A stretch of DNA of 64,000 nt, from assembly GCF_006517235.1 (NCBI RefSeq), contig NZ_CP041188.1, positions 1,178,001-1,242,000 on the forward strand, in the 5' to 3' direction. Within the stretch, counting starts at the first letter, position 1. Each line of letters opens with the position of its first letter. A model generated the notes under the pieces. That model did no database searches, was not told the origin of the DNA, and saw only the letters and a program-made list of their open reading frames with translations. Shown one piece after another: positions 16,801 to 25,145 of the stretch. Both the position numbers and the translations under genes were made by a program. This stretch comes from Pseudarthrobacter sp. NIBRBAC000502772. GTDB lineage: Bacteria; Actinomycetota; Actinomycetes; Actinomycetales; Micrococcaceae.

Positions 16801-17541
16801 CTACTCAGCCGGTTTGATGACGTAGCCGGCGCCCCGCACGGTATGGATCATGGGCGGGTGCACTGCATCCACTTTCTTGCGCAGGTAGGAGATGTAAAGC
16901 TCCACAATGTTGGCCTGGCCGCCGAAGTCATAGTTCCAGACACGGTCCAGGATCTGGGCTTTGCTGATGACGCGTTTGGGATTCTCCATGAGGTACCGGA
17001 GCAGCTCGAACTGGGTGGCGGTGAGCAGGAGGGCGTCGCCCGCACGGGTCACTTCGCGCGTGTCGATGTTGAGGACAAGATCGCCCACCACAAGTTCGGC
17101 AGTGTCCATCGCGGCAACGCCGGAGCGCTGGACCAGGCGGTGCAGCCGCAGCAGGACCTCTTCCATACTGAACGGCTTGGTCACGTAGTCGTCCCCGCCG
17201 GCCGCCAGGCCCACGATCCTGTCCTGGACGGCGTCCTTGGCCGTCAGGAAAAGCGCAGGTACCTCCGGCGCGAAGGCGCGGATCCTGCCCAGCAGCTCAA
17301 CGCCGTCGAACCCTGGCAGCATCACATCCAGCACCAGGACGTCCGGGCGGAACTCCTTGGCAAGCTTGACGGCCTCCGGGCCATCCGAAGCCACCGCAAC
17401 GGACCAGCCGGCCATGCGCAGCCCCATGCTCATGAGCTCGGAAAGGCTGGGTTCGTCGTCAACCACCAGGGCGCGGATGGGGGAGCCGTCCGGGTGGGTC
17501 AGTTGTGGAAGGTTGTTGGTCATGGAGTGCGAAGTGGCCAT
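16801..17541 (-). CDS. OmpR/PhoB-family response regulator
   Basis: 246 residues. The receiver domain has the acidic pocket DDE (28-30), phospho-acceptor Asp72 in VLDVMLPG, and the conserved Thr/Lys (LTAKD, TKPF). The C-terminal OmpR winged helix contains LTATQFELLRYLMENP and the recognition region VELYISYLRKKVD, ending VRGAGYVIKP. It forms a two-gene operon with the downstream kinase. GGAGAG precedes the ATG at 17541; a second ATG six codons in is possible. Confidence 0.95.
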   Translation of the reverse strand: MATSHSMTNNLPQLTHPDGSPIRALVVDDEPSLSELMSMGLRMAGWSVAVASDGPEAVKLAKEFRPDVLVLDVMLPGFDGVELLGRIRAFAPEVPALFLTAKDAVQDRIVGLAAGGDDYVTKPFSMEEVLLRLHRLVQRSGVAAMDTAELVVGDLVLNIDTREVTRAGDALLLTATQFELLRYLMENPKRVISKAQILDRVWNYDFGGQANIVELYISYLRKKVDAVHPPMIHTVRGAGYVIKPAE

Positions 17542-18159
17542 GGGACAACTCTCCGATCATTCGGTTAGCCCGCGCTATGGGGTTCCTGTGCGCACGCTGT
17601 GAATCCCAGCCTAGCGAGCTGGATGGGCGATCTGGGGGCCGGGCGGGACGCCGACAATCCGCCGGCGGACGCCTTCTCCGCTGGACAGGCGACAAAACCC
17701 GGCAGGGAATCTCGGCAAGTCATTGGCCGGTGAATTTCAAGGTCTTGATATGGCGAAAGGGCGAACATTGTTCGCCGGAGAGGGCCATTTGCGCACCCAT
17801 GGCGGACAACAACTCCTATTTTGCCGCCAAATCAGAATGGTGATCTGTAACACAAATCCGTATTTTGTCTCAGTATGCGGAACGTTGCACCCATTGTTAC
17901 TTGCAAGTTTTCATTGTTACGTTGCACACTTTCAATTGTGAACAAGAACTCAACAGCACCTGCAGCCGCAGAATATTGGCCCAGCACATCCGCTGCTGCC
18001 GACATGCGCTGTTGTCGAATGCACGCCTGATCTTCAGACCCCACGAAGTTCTTAGGCATTCGCCCCCAGCCCAGCGTAGGGCGCCATCCCCAGATTTCAT
18101 TGCGGGGACAATCAGCATTCGAGCCGCGATGACGGCCATTCACATTGAGGTAAGCATTC
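17542..18159. other. Long AT-rich intergenic region upstream of orphan regulator
   Basis: About 620 bp without a convincing gene. The part from about 17745 to 17960 is clearly less GC-rich than the surroundings. It holds two CATTGTTAC direct repeats framed by two GTTGCAC copies. It probably contains the promoter and control sites of the regulator starting at 18160, and the promoter of the divergent two-component operon. Confidence 0.5.
17884..17927. promoter_or_regulatory. Composite direct-repeat site (candidate operator)
   Basis: GTTGCAC occurs at 17884-17890 and 17921-17927, and CATTGTTAC at 17892-17900 and 17912-17920. The CATTGTTAC copies are 20 bp apart, about two helical turns. OmpR-type winged-helix proteins often bind such spaced direct repeats. 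A related element, CTGTAACACAAA, lies about 40 bp upstream in inverted orientation. Confidence 0.45.
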
Positions 18160-19026
18160 ATGTCAGTTGCATCCGGATACGTCCACATCTCCGTCCGTAA
18201 CGCAGGCAAGGCCGGCCAGGCTTCCGGCCTCCGCCAGGGGTTCGGTGCCCGACCGGCGTTCGCCCCGGCTGCACCCGGGGCCAGCTTTCCTGCCCCCGGC
18301 TACGCACCCCAGGGCTACAACCCCAGTTCCTACGGCCAGCTCCGCGCCGTCCAGCCTGCCGAAGCCGCGCCGCTCACCGCGCCCACTCCGGTGATCGCGG
18401 GACCCAACAGTGTACGCCCGGTCGCCAATGACACCGTGGCCCGCGGATTTGTCCTCTACATGGGCATCGACGAGGAGACCGCAGCGGCTGCCGGAACCTC
18501 CATTGCCAAGCTTGCCCAGGAAATCCGCGCTTACGCACAGTCACTCGTGACCGGTGCTGAAAGCTACGCGGCCGTGGCCGTGGCGCCGGCCGGCACCCCC
18601 GGTTCCGCGCTCGACGTCGTCCGTTCCACCTTTGGTGACCCCACCGTGAACGCGCAGAAGCGCACCGAGACTGCCCGGCTGCAGCAGCCCCAGGACCTGC
18701 GCCCGTCCGGCGTCCTGATCGACCTCGCCCGCCGCGAAGTCCACCTTGACGGCGAATCCCTGAACCTGACCTTCAAGGAATTCGAACTCCTGAACTACCT
18801 GGTGGAAAACGGCACCCGCACGGTTGGCCGCGATGAACTGCTTGAGGGCCTGTGGCGCAACGCCGAGGAAGTCCCCAACGAGCGCACCATCGACGTCCAC
18901 ATCCGCCGTCTCCGCTCCAAGCTGGGCCGCCTCGCCAACACCGTCCGTACCGTCCGCGGCCAGGGCTACCGCTTCTACGAGCACCCCGAAGTTATTGTCT
19001 GGGCCGCTCCGGAATACTCGATCTAG
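18160..19026 (+). CDS. Orphan OmpR-type winged-helix protein without a receiver domain
   Basis: 288 residues, ATG with GAGGTAAG upstream. The N-terminus (to about residue 75) is Ala/Pro/Gly-rich and disordered-looking. A middle region (about 80-165) contains FVLYMGIDEETAAAAGTSIAKLAQEIRAYAQSLV and is not a receiver: the Asp pocket and TKP lysine are absent. The C-terminal winged helix (about 182-280) is intact: LTFKEFELLNYLVENG, the recognition helix region TIDVHIRRLRSKLG, and TVRGQGYRFY. It is therefore a DNA-binding protein not controlled by ordinary phosphorelay. The unusual repeat-bearing leader hints at autoregulation. Confidence 0.85.
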   Translation: MSVASGYVHISVRNAGKAGQASGLRQGFGARPAFAPAAPGASFPAPGYAPQGYNPSSYGQLRAVQPAEAAPLTAPTPVIAGPNSVRPVANDTVARGFVLYMGIDEETAAAAGTSIAKLAQEIRAYAQSLVTGAESYAAVAVAPAGTPGSALDVVRSTFGDPTVNAQKRTETARLQQPQDLRPSGVLIDLARREVHLDGESLNLTFKEFELLNYLVENGTRTVGRDELLEGLWRNAEEVPNERTIDVHIRRLRSKLGRLANTVRTVRGQGYRFYEHPEVIVWAAPEYSI

Positions 19027-19045
19027 TCCTTACTTCAGTACCGCC

Positions 19046-19121
19046 AAAAGGCGGCACGATCCCTCTGCGCCTGCGCTCGTACCTCACGCAACAACGGCGC
19101 TTTCGGGATGTGCCGCCTTTT
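19046..19121 (+). terminator. Terminator-like hairpin with a long apical loop after the orphan regulator
   Basis: AAAAGGCGGCACGATCCC (19046-19063) pairs with GGGATGTGCCGCCTTTT (19105-19121) with one bulged base, across a loop of about 40 nt, and the right arm ends in a T-run. It starts 20 nt after the stop codon. Confidence 0.6.
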
Positions 19122-19210
19122 CGCGTTCAGTCCGGCCCCGCGAGTGTTGGCCTCCGCGGCTGATGTTCGACGGCGGCGCGGCCCACCTGTGTGGGCGTTA
19201 GGCTTGGGGG

Positions 19211-19738
19211 ATGAGCGACCACCACATCAAACGCCTGGTGATCATGCGGCACGCCAAGTCCGACTGGCCCGGCGGTGTGGCGGATCATGAGCGGCCGCTG
19301 GAGGAACGGGGACACCGCGAGGCGCCCCTGGCCGGCAAGTGGCTGGTCAAACACGGCATCTTCCCGGACTTCATCCTCTGTTCCAGTGCGCTGCGCACCC
19401 GCCAGACCTGCACGTGGGTGTGCTCTGAACTGGGGGACAAGGCCCCGACGCCGAAACTTGAGGACGGCCTCTACGCCGCCTCTGCGCTGCGGATGCTCGC
19501 CGTGGTCAACCACGTGCCTGACACCGTCACCACACTGATGCTCATCTCGCACATGCCTGGCGTCCAGGACCTCGCCATGCACCTGGCCTCACGGGACTCA
19601 AACCACGACGCCTACATGGACGCCGCCACGCGTTACCCCACCAGCGCCCTCACGGTGCTGGAAACGGAAAAATCCTGGGCCGAACTGGACGGGCAGGACG
19701 CCCGGCTGACCAAGTTCAAGGTCCCGCGAGCGCACTAA
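19211..19738 (+). CDS. SixA-type phosphohistidine phosphatase
   Basis: 175-residue member of the histidine phosphatase superfamily. The catalytic RHAKSDW (family RHxxS/A) is at residues 13-19, a second motif ERGHREAPLAGKWL follows, then the SSALRTRQT phosphate-pocket arginine and ISHMPGVQDL with the second catalytic His. SixA removes phosphate from histidine phosphotransfer proteins in E. coli; the target here is unknown. A TAGGCT box lies 6 nt before the ATG with no good ribosome site, so a leaderless transcript is likely. Its last 23 bp overlap the convergent LysR gene. Confidence 0.88.
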   Translation: MSDHHIKRLVIMRHAKSDWPGGVADHERPLEERGHREAPLAGKWLVKHGIFPDFILCSSALRTRQTCTWVCSELGDKAPTPKLEDGLYAASALRMLAVVNHVPDTVTTLMLISHMPGVQDLAMHLASRDSNHDAYMDAATRYPTSALTVLETEKSWAELDGQDARLTKFKVPRAH

Positions 19739-20696
19739 CGCCACGGGACCCAGTGACCCCATTGGACTCACTGACCCTATGGGACTCACTGACCCCATGG
19801 GACCCGGCGACCTCCCGCAGCAGTCCGGCGACGTACTGGATGCCCGGGCTGGCCGCCATGGTGCGGCGGTACACGATGCCCACCTGCCTGACCTGCATGG
19901 GGTTGACCAGGGGCAGGCCGACGACGTTCGCAGGAAGCGCGGGCCGGCCGAGGCGGGGGACCAGCGCCACCACGGCTCCCTGCTCCACCAGTGCGATGTG
20001 GGTTGCGAAGTCTGGATCGTAGACCCTGATGTCCGGCACCCGGCCAAGGTCGGCGAAGATCCTCAGTAGGGCCTCGTTGCAGATGGCTCCGTGCGGCGTG
20101 CTGATCCAGCGCTCGTCCACCAGATCCGCCGGCTCCACCTGGCCGCGTCCTGCCAAGGGATGGTCGCGGTGCACCAGGACGTCCGCTACGTCCTCGCACA
20201 ACCACTCGAGGTTCATGTGCTCCGGTATGACCAGCGGGACGGAGTTCCAGTTGTGGACCACGCCCAGGTCCGCCTCCCCGTTGGCCACCCGCGCCACGGC
20301 TTCCCGCGGGTCCTCGGCCAGCACGCTGAGGTCCAGGTCCGCTCCGGATGAGGCCAGCCGTCCCAGCAGCGGCCCCACGAGGCCCCTGCAGGCCGTGGAA
20401 AAGGCAACAACCTTGAGGTGCCCGGTAGGTTTGGCCGGATCCGCCAAGAGCGTGGATTCCAGCTCCTCGAGCTCTGACAGGATGCGCCGGCCGTAAGCTG
20501 CCAGGGTGAGCCCGCGCTCCGTCAGCAGCACCCCGCGGCCGCGGCGCTCCAGGACGGGGAATCCGGTCTGTTTCTCCAGCTTCTTGATCTGCTGGGAGAC
20601 GGCCGACGGGCTGAAGCCCATCACCTCCGACGCCGCGATGACCGAACCGTGCTGTTCAATCGCCGTCAGTGCCCGCAGCGAACCGATCTCAATCAT
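19716..20696 (-). CDS. LysR-family transcriptional regulator
   Basis: The ATG at 20696 (MIEIGSLRALTAIEQHGS) fits the family better than an in-frame ATG five codons earlier; 326 residues. The N-terminal helix-turn-helix has SVIAASEVMGFSPSAVSQQIKKLE, and the rest is the periplasmic-binding-like effector domain. The C-terminal tail (SHGVSESHRVSES, then NGVTGSRGVS) is made of six-residue repeats encoded by an 18-bp minisatellite and is not part of the normal fold. It is divergent from the EamA transporter 72 bp away and likely controls it. Confidence 0.9.
   Translation of the reverse strand: MIEIGSLRALTAIEQHGSVIAASEVMGFSPSAVSQQIKKLEKQTGFPVLERRGRGVLLTERGLTLAAYGRRILSELEELESTLLADPAKPTGHLKVVAFSTACRGLVGPLLGRLASSGADLDLSVLAEDPREAVARVANGEADLGVVHNWNSVPLVIPEHMNLEWLCEDVADVLVHRDHPLAGRGQVEPADLVDERWISTPHGAICNEALLRIFADLGRVPDIRVYDPDFATHIALVEQGAVVALVPRLGRPALPANVVGLPLVNPMQVRQVGIVYRRTMAASPGIQYVAGLLREVAGSHGVSESHRVSESNGVTGSRGVSALAGP
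19745..19798. repeat. 18-bp tandem repeat, 3 copies
   Basis: Three units resembling GGGACTCACTGACCCCAT fill the C-terminal codons of the LysR gene, starting just past the SixA stop; a partial fourth unit follows. The 18-bp period keeps the reading frame. Confidence 0.85.
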
Positions 20697-20744
20697 GAAG
20701 CAAACGTACATGATTCGACGCAGAATTCAACGCTGGTGCTTCAT
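20695..20744. promoter_or_regulatory. LysR/EamA divergent control region
   Basis: Two inverted repeats lie between the divergent starts: outer ATGAAGCA (20695-20702) with TGCTTCAT (20737-20744), and an inner TGATTC...GAATTCA element (20711-20729). LysR proteins bind such interrupted palindromes in the shared promoter. Confidence 0.5.
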
Positions 20745-20768
20745 CTGCCGGTCTGCAAGAGTGGGACC

Positions 20769-21821
20769 GTGAATCTCCGACACTCCCTCCTTGCTGCCTT
20801 GGTCGCCGTTCTCTGGGGCCTGAACTTCGTGGCCATCGACTTCGGCCTGCATGCGAACGGCCGTGAGGTTTCCCCGCTGCTGTTTGTGGCCATGCGGTTC
20901 CTCCTGGTGGTCTTCCCCTGGATCTTCTTCATCAGGAAGCCCGACGTCAGCTGGAAGGCGATCATCGGCGTCGGCGTCTTTATGAGCGCGGGCCAGTTCG
21001 GCCTTCTCTACCTGGCCATGGCGCTGGGCATGCCGGCCGGCCTCGCCTCCCTGGTCCTCCAGGCCCAGGTGCTGCTCACCGTCCTCCTGGCCGCCGGGTT
21101 CCTGCGCGAGCGGCCCAGCCGGAGCCAACTGGCCGGCGTCGTTCTTGGCGTTGCGGGGCTGGCCGTGGTGGCCGTCGGCCGCAGTGCCGTGGCCCCGGTG
21201 CTCCCGCTCATCATCGTCCTGGGAGCCGCGCTGTCCTGGGCGGCCGGGAACGTCATTGCGCGTCAGGCCAAGGCCGCCTCCGGGCTGGGGCTGGTGGTCT
21301 GGTCAGGCGCAGTGGTTCCCCTGCCCCTGGCCGGGCTGTCGCTGCTGGTGGACGGGCCGGACGCGGTGTTCGGCACGCTGGCAGACCTCCAGCCGGCCAC
21401 GATCCTGAGTGCCCTGTACACGGCCATTTTCGCGTCGCTGGTGGGGTATGGGATCTGGAACCGGCTCCTGGCCAGCTATCCGTCGTCCGCCGTGGTGCCC
21501 TTTACCCTGCTGGTGCCCGTGGTGGGCATGAGCGCGGCCTGGCTGGCGTTGGGGGAGGTGCCCACGCCGGCGGAACTGGCTGGCGGGTTGCTCCTCCTGG
21601 GCGGGGTGGCGACTGCCGTGCTCACCGGCCGAGGCCGGCTGAATCAGCGGCAGGTTCTGCGGTTGGGTCAGCGGCGCGGCGCCGGTTTGGCGCCCGTCTT
21701 GGCGCCCGTCTTGGTGCCCGGTTTGGGTGCCGGTTTGCGGACCGGGGAGGCGGACGACGACGGCCGCTTGGCTGCCGAGGCTGGCATCCGGGCGGGTGCG
21801 CGGGAGCCCGACGCACGCTGA
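20769..21821 (+). CDS. EamA/DMT-family transporter
   Basis: The GTG at 20769 (VNLRHSLLAALVAVLWGLNF) begins the first helix and is preferred over upstream in-frame codons; 350 residues. Ten hydrophobic helices in two EamA repeats are visible. The first includes ALVAVLWGLNFVAID; the second starts at GAALSWAAGNVIARQAK and ends ELAGGLLLLGGVA. DMT proteins export amino acids, drugs or other metabolites; the substrate is unknown. After the last helix an extra tail of about 60 residues (RRGAGLAPVLAPVLVPGLGAG) runs antisense through the 3' part of the neighbouring gene for 154 bp and looks like read-through coding. Confidence 0.88.
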   Translation: MNLRHSLLAALVAVLWGLNFVAIDFGLHANGREVSPLLFVAMRFLLVVFPWIFFIRKPDVSWKAIIGVGVFMSAGQFGLLYLAMALGMPAGLASLVLQAQVLLTVLLAAGFLRERPSRSQLAGVVLGVAGLAVVAVGRSAVAPVLPLIIVLGAALSWAAGNVIARQAKAASGLGLVVWSGAVVPLPLAGLSLLVDGPDAVFGTLADLQPATILSALYTAIFASLVGYGIWNRLLASYPSSAVVPFTLLVPVVGMSAAWLALGEVPTPAELAGGLLLLGGVATAVLTGRGRLNQRQVLRLGQRRGAGLAPVLAPVLVPGLGAGLRTGEADDDGRLAAEAGIRAGAREPDAR

Positions 21822-22375
21822 CCGGTGGCGGCACCCCGGGGTGCCGCGCCCCCGGTTGACGCGCCCCGGGCCGCGGTGGCTCCAGTTGCCGGGCGCCGCG
21901 CGGCAGGGCGGCCAGTGCCGGAAGCGGGCCGCCGCTTGGCTGGCGCGGGCCTCCGTTTGGCAGTCCCCAACCGCCTGCCCGCCGGCCAGACTGCGCCAAG
22001 GAACAGGACCGCCAGCGTGGCCACCGCTGAGGCCCCACCCCAGTAGAAGTAGTTGTCCGGATCCCCGGTGGGGAGCGGTGTGCCGAAGATCGAGGACTGC
22101 TCGGCGAAGGCAAGCTCCCAGGTGCTGACGAAGGCAAGGGAGAAGGCAATGGTGAGGCTGGATCCCACAGCGGTGGCCACCAATACAAAGTGGCGCCCGC
22201 GGGCCAGGACCTCCGCCACAGCCGCAACATAGGCCAGCGCAACCAGGCCCAGGAACGTGACCATCACGGCCTCTTCCAGGGTGATGGCGGTGAGCACCAG
22301 CATGCCCACGGCGGCGACGGCCGCGATCACGGCGAACTTCCCGCTGTTACCCATGTGGCGCATGTGTCCAATCAT
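21668..22375 (-). CDS. Membrane protein with Arg/Ala/Pro-rich tail
   Basis: 235 residues, not recognised. The first 125 residues contain about four membrane helices (FAVIAAVAAVGMLVLTAITL, VTFLGLVALAYVAAVAEVLA, then two more), with an extracellular loop. The tail (about 130-235) is low-complexity, strongly basic, and repetitive (RRPASGTGRPAARRPATG and KTGAKTGAKPA), probably cytoplasmic and able to bind acidic polymers. The 3' end overlaps the convergent transporter by 154 bp. It is followed on the same strand, after 5 nt, by the TetR stop region but is not co-directional in function with that operon. Family unknown. Confidence 0.7.
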   Translation of the reverse strand: MIGHMRHMGNSGKFAVIAAVAAVGMLVLTAITLEEAVMVTFLGLVALAYVAAVAEVLARGRHFVLVATAVGSSLTIAFSLAFVSTWELAFAEQSSIFGTPLPTGDPDNYFYWGGASAVATLAVLFLGAVWPAGRRLGTAKRRPAPAKRRPASGTGRPAARRPATGATAARGASTGGAAPRGAATGQRASGSRAPARMPASAAKRPSSSASPVRKPAPKPGTKTGAKTGAKPAPRR

Positions 22376-22380
22376 CCCTG

Positions 22381-23112
22381 CTACTTCACGACATAGCCGC
22401 GCATGATTGCCATGATTGCTGCAACGCTTTGGTCACGGGTGCGTTCCGGGTTGTAGGTCTGCCGGTCCAGCCCCACCACAAAGCAGGCGCCAAAGATCGC
22501 CGTTTCGAGGCTTCCCCGCGAGATCGATTCGTCCACCGGATAGACGGCAGCCACGTTCTCTATGGCAGCGCCGATGACCGCCAGGAGTTCAGAACGGAGG
22601 ACCGCGAACGTGTCCCGCCATTCGCTGGGAGTCCGCCAGTTTTCGCTCACCCACAAACGGGCGAAGGACGGGTAATCGTCCATAAAATCCATGGCCTGGC
22701 CGATCATGGCCTCCATGGCCACCAGTGGATCGGCACCGGGCTGCCCGGCCTCGCTAAGCAGGCGTGCCTTCAGGATGTCCACGCCGTGCCGCAGCAGCTG
22801 CGCGATCAGGTCCGACTTGCTGCCGAAGTTGTAGTAGACAGTGCCCTTGGAGACGCCCGCCGCCGCGGCGATCTCGTCCACAGTGACACCCGCTGCGCCA
22901 CGCTGGCCGATCAGCTCCATGGACGCGTCGAAGAGCTTCTGCCGGGTGGCATTAGTCCGGGCCGGGCGGAGTTTCTTCTCGGCGGGACCGTGCATGGCGG
23001 GATCGTGGCCCACGGGATCATGCACGCCCGGAACGTGCACCCCAGGCTCAGGCACGCCAGGACCATGCACGCCAGGATCGGGCACCCCAGATCCCGGCGC
23101 GGGCGGGCTCAT
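22381..23112 (-). CDS. TetR-family transcriptional regulator
   Basis: The ATG at 23112 overlaps the YhgE stop as ATGA, so translation is coupled; 243 residues. After a Pro/Gly/His/Val repeat-rich head (residues 1-43, encoded by 15-bp repeats) comes the TetR N-terminal helix-turn-helix: LIGQRGAAGVTVDEIAAAAGVSKGTVYYNFGSKSDL is the classical signature region. A ligand-binding helical domain follows (TetR_C-like). It closes the ABC-like/YhgE operon and very likely represses it through the perfect palindrome at 25890-25909. Ligand unknown. Confidence 0.92.
   Translation of the reverse strand: MSPPAPGSGVPDPGVHGPGVPEPGVHVPGVHDPVGHDPAMHGPAEKKLRPARTNATRQKLFDASMELIGQRGAAGVTVDEIAAAAGVSKGTVYYNFGSKSDLIAQLLRHGVDILKARLLSEAGQPGADPLVAMEAMIGQAMDFMDDYPSFARLWVSENWRTPSEWRDTFAVLRSELLAVIGAAIENVAAVYPVDESISRGSLETAIFGACFVVGLDRQTYNPERTRDQSVAAIMAIMRGYVVK
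23022..23096 (-). repeat. 15-bp in-frame tandem repeat, 5 copies
   Basis: Five diverged units of the type GCACGCCAGGACCAT encode pentapeptides such as PGVHV/PGVPE in the N-terminal head of the TetR protein. Further weaker copies extend toward 22990. Confidence 0.8.
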
Positions 23113-25145
23113 ACCGCGATCTCCGGCTTGAGCGTTTTGAGCGTCCAGTACTTGTGCTTCCGGACCGCAAACGTGGACATCGCCGCGCCCAGCAACGTGT
23201 AGCCGAGCAGCCCCAGGACAGTGGGCACGATCCCGGACAGGTCCGCGCCGTAGATGAGGTGCCGCATGCCCGTGACCACGTAGCCCATGGGCAGGATTTC
23301 GTGGACAACATGGAGCGGCTGCGGGGTGGTCTGCCAGGGGAACGTGCCACCCGAGGACACCAGCTGTAGCACCAGCAGGATCAGCACCACCAGCTTGCCG
23401 GGTGACCCCAGCAGCGCCACGATGCCCTGGATGATGGCGCTGAAGGCCATGGCCGCGGCCAGCATAAACAGCCACATCAGCACCGGATGCGCGGGGTTGA
23501 GGCCCAACGCCAAGTTCACCACGAGGGTCAGCAAGCTCGCCTGCACCACCGAAACGGCCAGGAACGGAAGCCAGCCGCCGACGGCGATTTTCCAGGCCGG
23601 GGCGTTCGACGCCAGGGCCCGCTGGGTGATGGGCCGCATCGCCTGGACCAGCATGAAGATGCCGATCCACAACGCGAGCGTCAGGAAGAACGGTGCCAGC
23701 CCCGCGCCGTAGGAGTCCGCCTTTGCCTGGGAGACATTGCTGACCGCAACAGGATCGGCGATCACCTCTGAGAGGCTGCTCTTCTGCGAATCGTCCGGGT
23801 TGGGCACCTGCCCGGCTCCCTTGGAAATTTCGTCGGTCAGCGTCCGTGAGCCGTCAGCGGCGGTGCCGGCCCCGGCTTCCAGCTGCCCCGCACCGGCGTC
23901 GAGCGTTTGCGCCCCTTCCGCGAGGCGTCCGGCGCCGTCGAGCGCAGTCTGCTCGCTGGTGGCCAGCGTGGCCGCCCCGGTGTGGAGCTGGTCAGCGCCA
24001 CCGGAAGCCTGAACAATGGCGTCCTTCAGCGCGGGGGTGGCCGTGGCCAGCTGGGCTGCGCCGACGCTCACGGCTTCGGAGCCGTCCGCGAGCTGCTGGA
24101 TCTGGGTGGCGTCGGTCTGGATCCGGGTTTTCGCCGCGGCCACGGGGCTGGAGGCTGCCACCGTATCGAAGTCGGCCAGGATTTTGTCTGCCTGCACCTG
24201 GGTGATGACTTCGGAGGCGACCAGGCGGGCATTCGATTCGATCACGCGCGTCCGGAGTCCCTGGTCCGCGGCATCAAGCTGCGTGACGACGTCCTGGACC
24301 TTGGTGTTCAGCTGCGCGTTCCCCGCAGCCACCTGGGCCGCGCCGTTGGCCAGCGTCCGGGTGTCGGTGGGCAGCGTGGCGGTGCTGTCCTTCAGGACGG
24401 AGAGCCCGCCGCTGAGCTGCCCGGCGCCGTCAGTCAGCTGATTGGCCCCGTCACGCAGTTTCAGCTGCCCGTTGTAGAGCTCGCCGGCTCCCGCGCTGAG
24501 CTCGCTGGTGCCCGTATGCAGGGTGACGGTCCCGTCGCGGAGGGTGGCCACGCCGTCCGCCAGCTGCCCGGCGCCGTCGGCGGCCTTGAGCATCTGGGCG
24601 TGGATGGTGCCGAACCCGGTCAGCAGCTGGTTCGCCGTCTCTTCGCCCACTTCCTTGGCCACAGTTGTGTGCACCGCGGTGGTCAGCTTGTCCACGATGG
24701 TGCTCAGCAGGTAGTTGTTGGCATCGTTGGTGGTGACATTCAGCATCGCCTGGCTGGCTGAATCGAAGCTGCCAGGTGAGACCAGGTTCGTGGAGAATTC
24801 TGCCGGGATTTTCAGTGCAAACGCGTACTTGCCGCTGCTGACCCCTGCGTCGGCCTCGGCCGCCGAGGGGACCGCCTGCCAGTTGAAGACGTTCCCCTCC
24901 ACCAGGCCGTCCGCCACCTTTTTGCCCGCCTGGAGCTCGGTGCCGTCGCTGGACGTGGCGCCGGTGTCTTCCACCACCAGGGCGGCCTCGATCTGGTTCA
25001 GGTTCCCGTAGGGATTCCAGTTGGCGTACAGGTACACGGCCCCGTACAGGAGCGGCACCATGATCAGGGCCAGGATGGTCAGCTTCGGCAGCAACCCACC
25101 GGTCATCCGCTTGAGTTCGGAACGGGCCAGCCGCAGCACGGTCAC
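23109..25145 (-). CDS. YhgE/Pip-family membrane protein (ABC-2-type fold)
   Basis: 678 residues. One N-terminal membrane helix (KLTILALIMVPLLYGAVYLYA) is followed by a long extracellular region, then five C-terminal helices of the ABC-2 type (about 480-660), including LVVLILLVLQLVSSGGTFPW. The extracellular part holds repeating segments of the pattern QLxDGAxxLxxG (ELYNGQLKLRDGANQLTDGA and many more) that form a coiled-coil or beta-helix-like stalk, diagnostic for YhgE/Pip. Relatives are the phage infection protein of lactococci and type VII-secretion EsaA. Its start overlaps the upstream ATPase-like gene as ATGA, so the two products probably form one complex. Confidence 0.92.
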   Translation of the reverse strand: MTVLRLARSELKRMTGGLLPKLTILALIMVPLLYGAVYLYANWNPYGNLNQIEAALVVEDTGATSSDGTELQAGKKVADGLVEGNVFNWQAVPSAAEADAGVSSGKYAFALKIPAEFSTNLVSPGSFDSASQAMLNVTTNDANNYLLSTIVDKLTTAVHTTVAKEVGEETANQLLTGFGTIHAQMLKAADGAGQLADGVATLRDGTVTLHTGTSELSAGAGELYNGQLKLRDGANQLTDGAGQLSGGLSVLKDSTATLPTDTRTLANGAAQVAAGNAQLNTKVQDVVTQLDAADQGLRTRVIESNARLVASEVITQVQADKILADFDTVAASSPVAAAKTRIQTDATQIQQLADGSEAVSVGAAQLATATPALKDAIVQASGGADQLHTGAATLATSEQTALDGAGRLAEGAQTLDAGAGQLEAGAGTAADGSRTLTDEISKGAGQVPNPDDSQKSSLSEVIADPVAVSNVSQAKADSYGAGLAPFFLTLALWIGIFMLVQAMRPITQRALASNAPAWKIAVGGWLPFLAVSVVQASLLTLVVNLALGLNPAHPVLMWLFMLAAAMAFSAIIQGIVALLGSPGKLVVLILLVLQLVSSGGTFPWQTTPQPLHVVHEILPMGYVVTGMRHLIYGADLSGIVPTVLGLLGYTLLGAAMSTFAVRKHKYWTLKTLKPEIAV

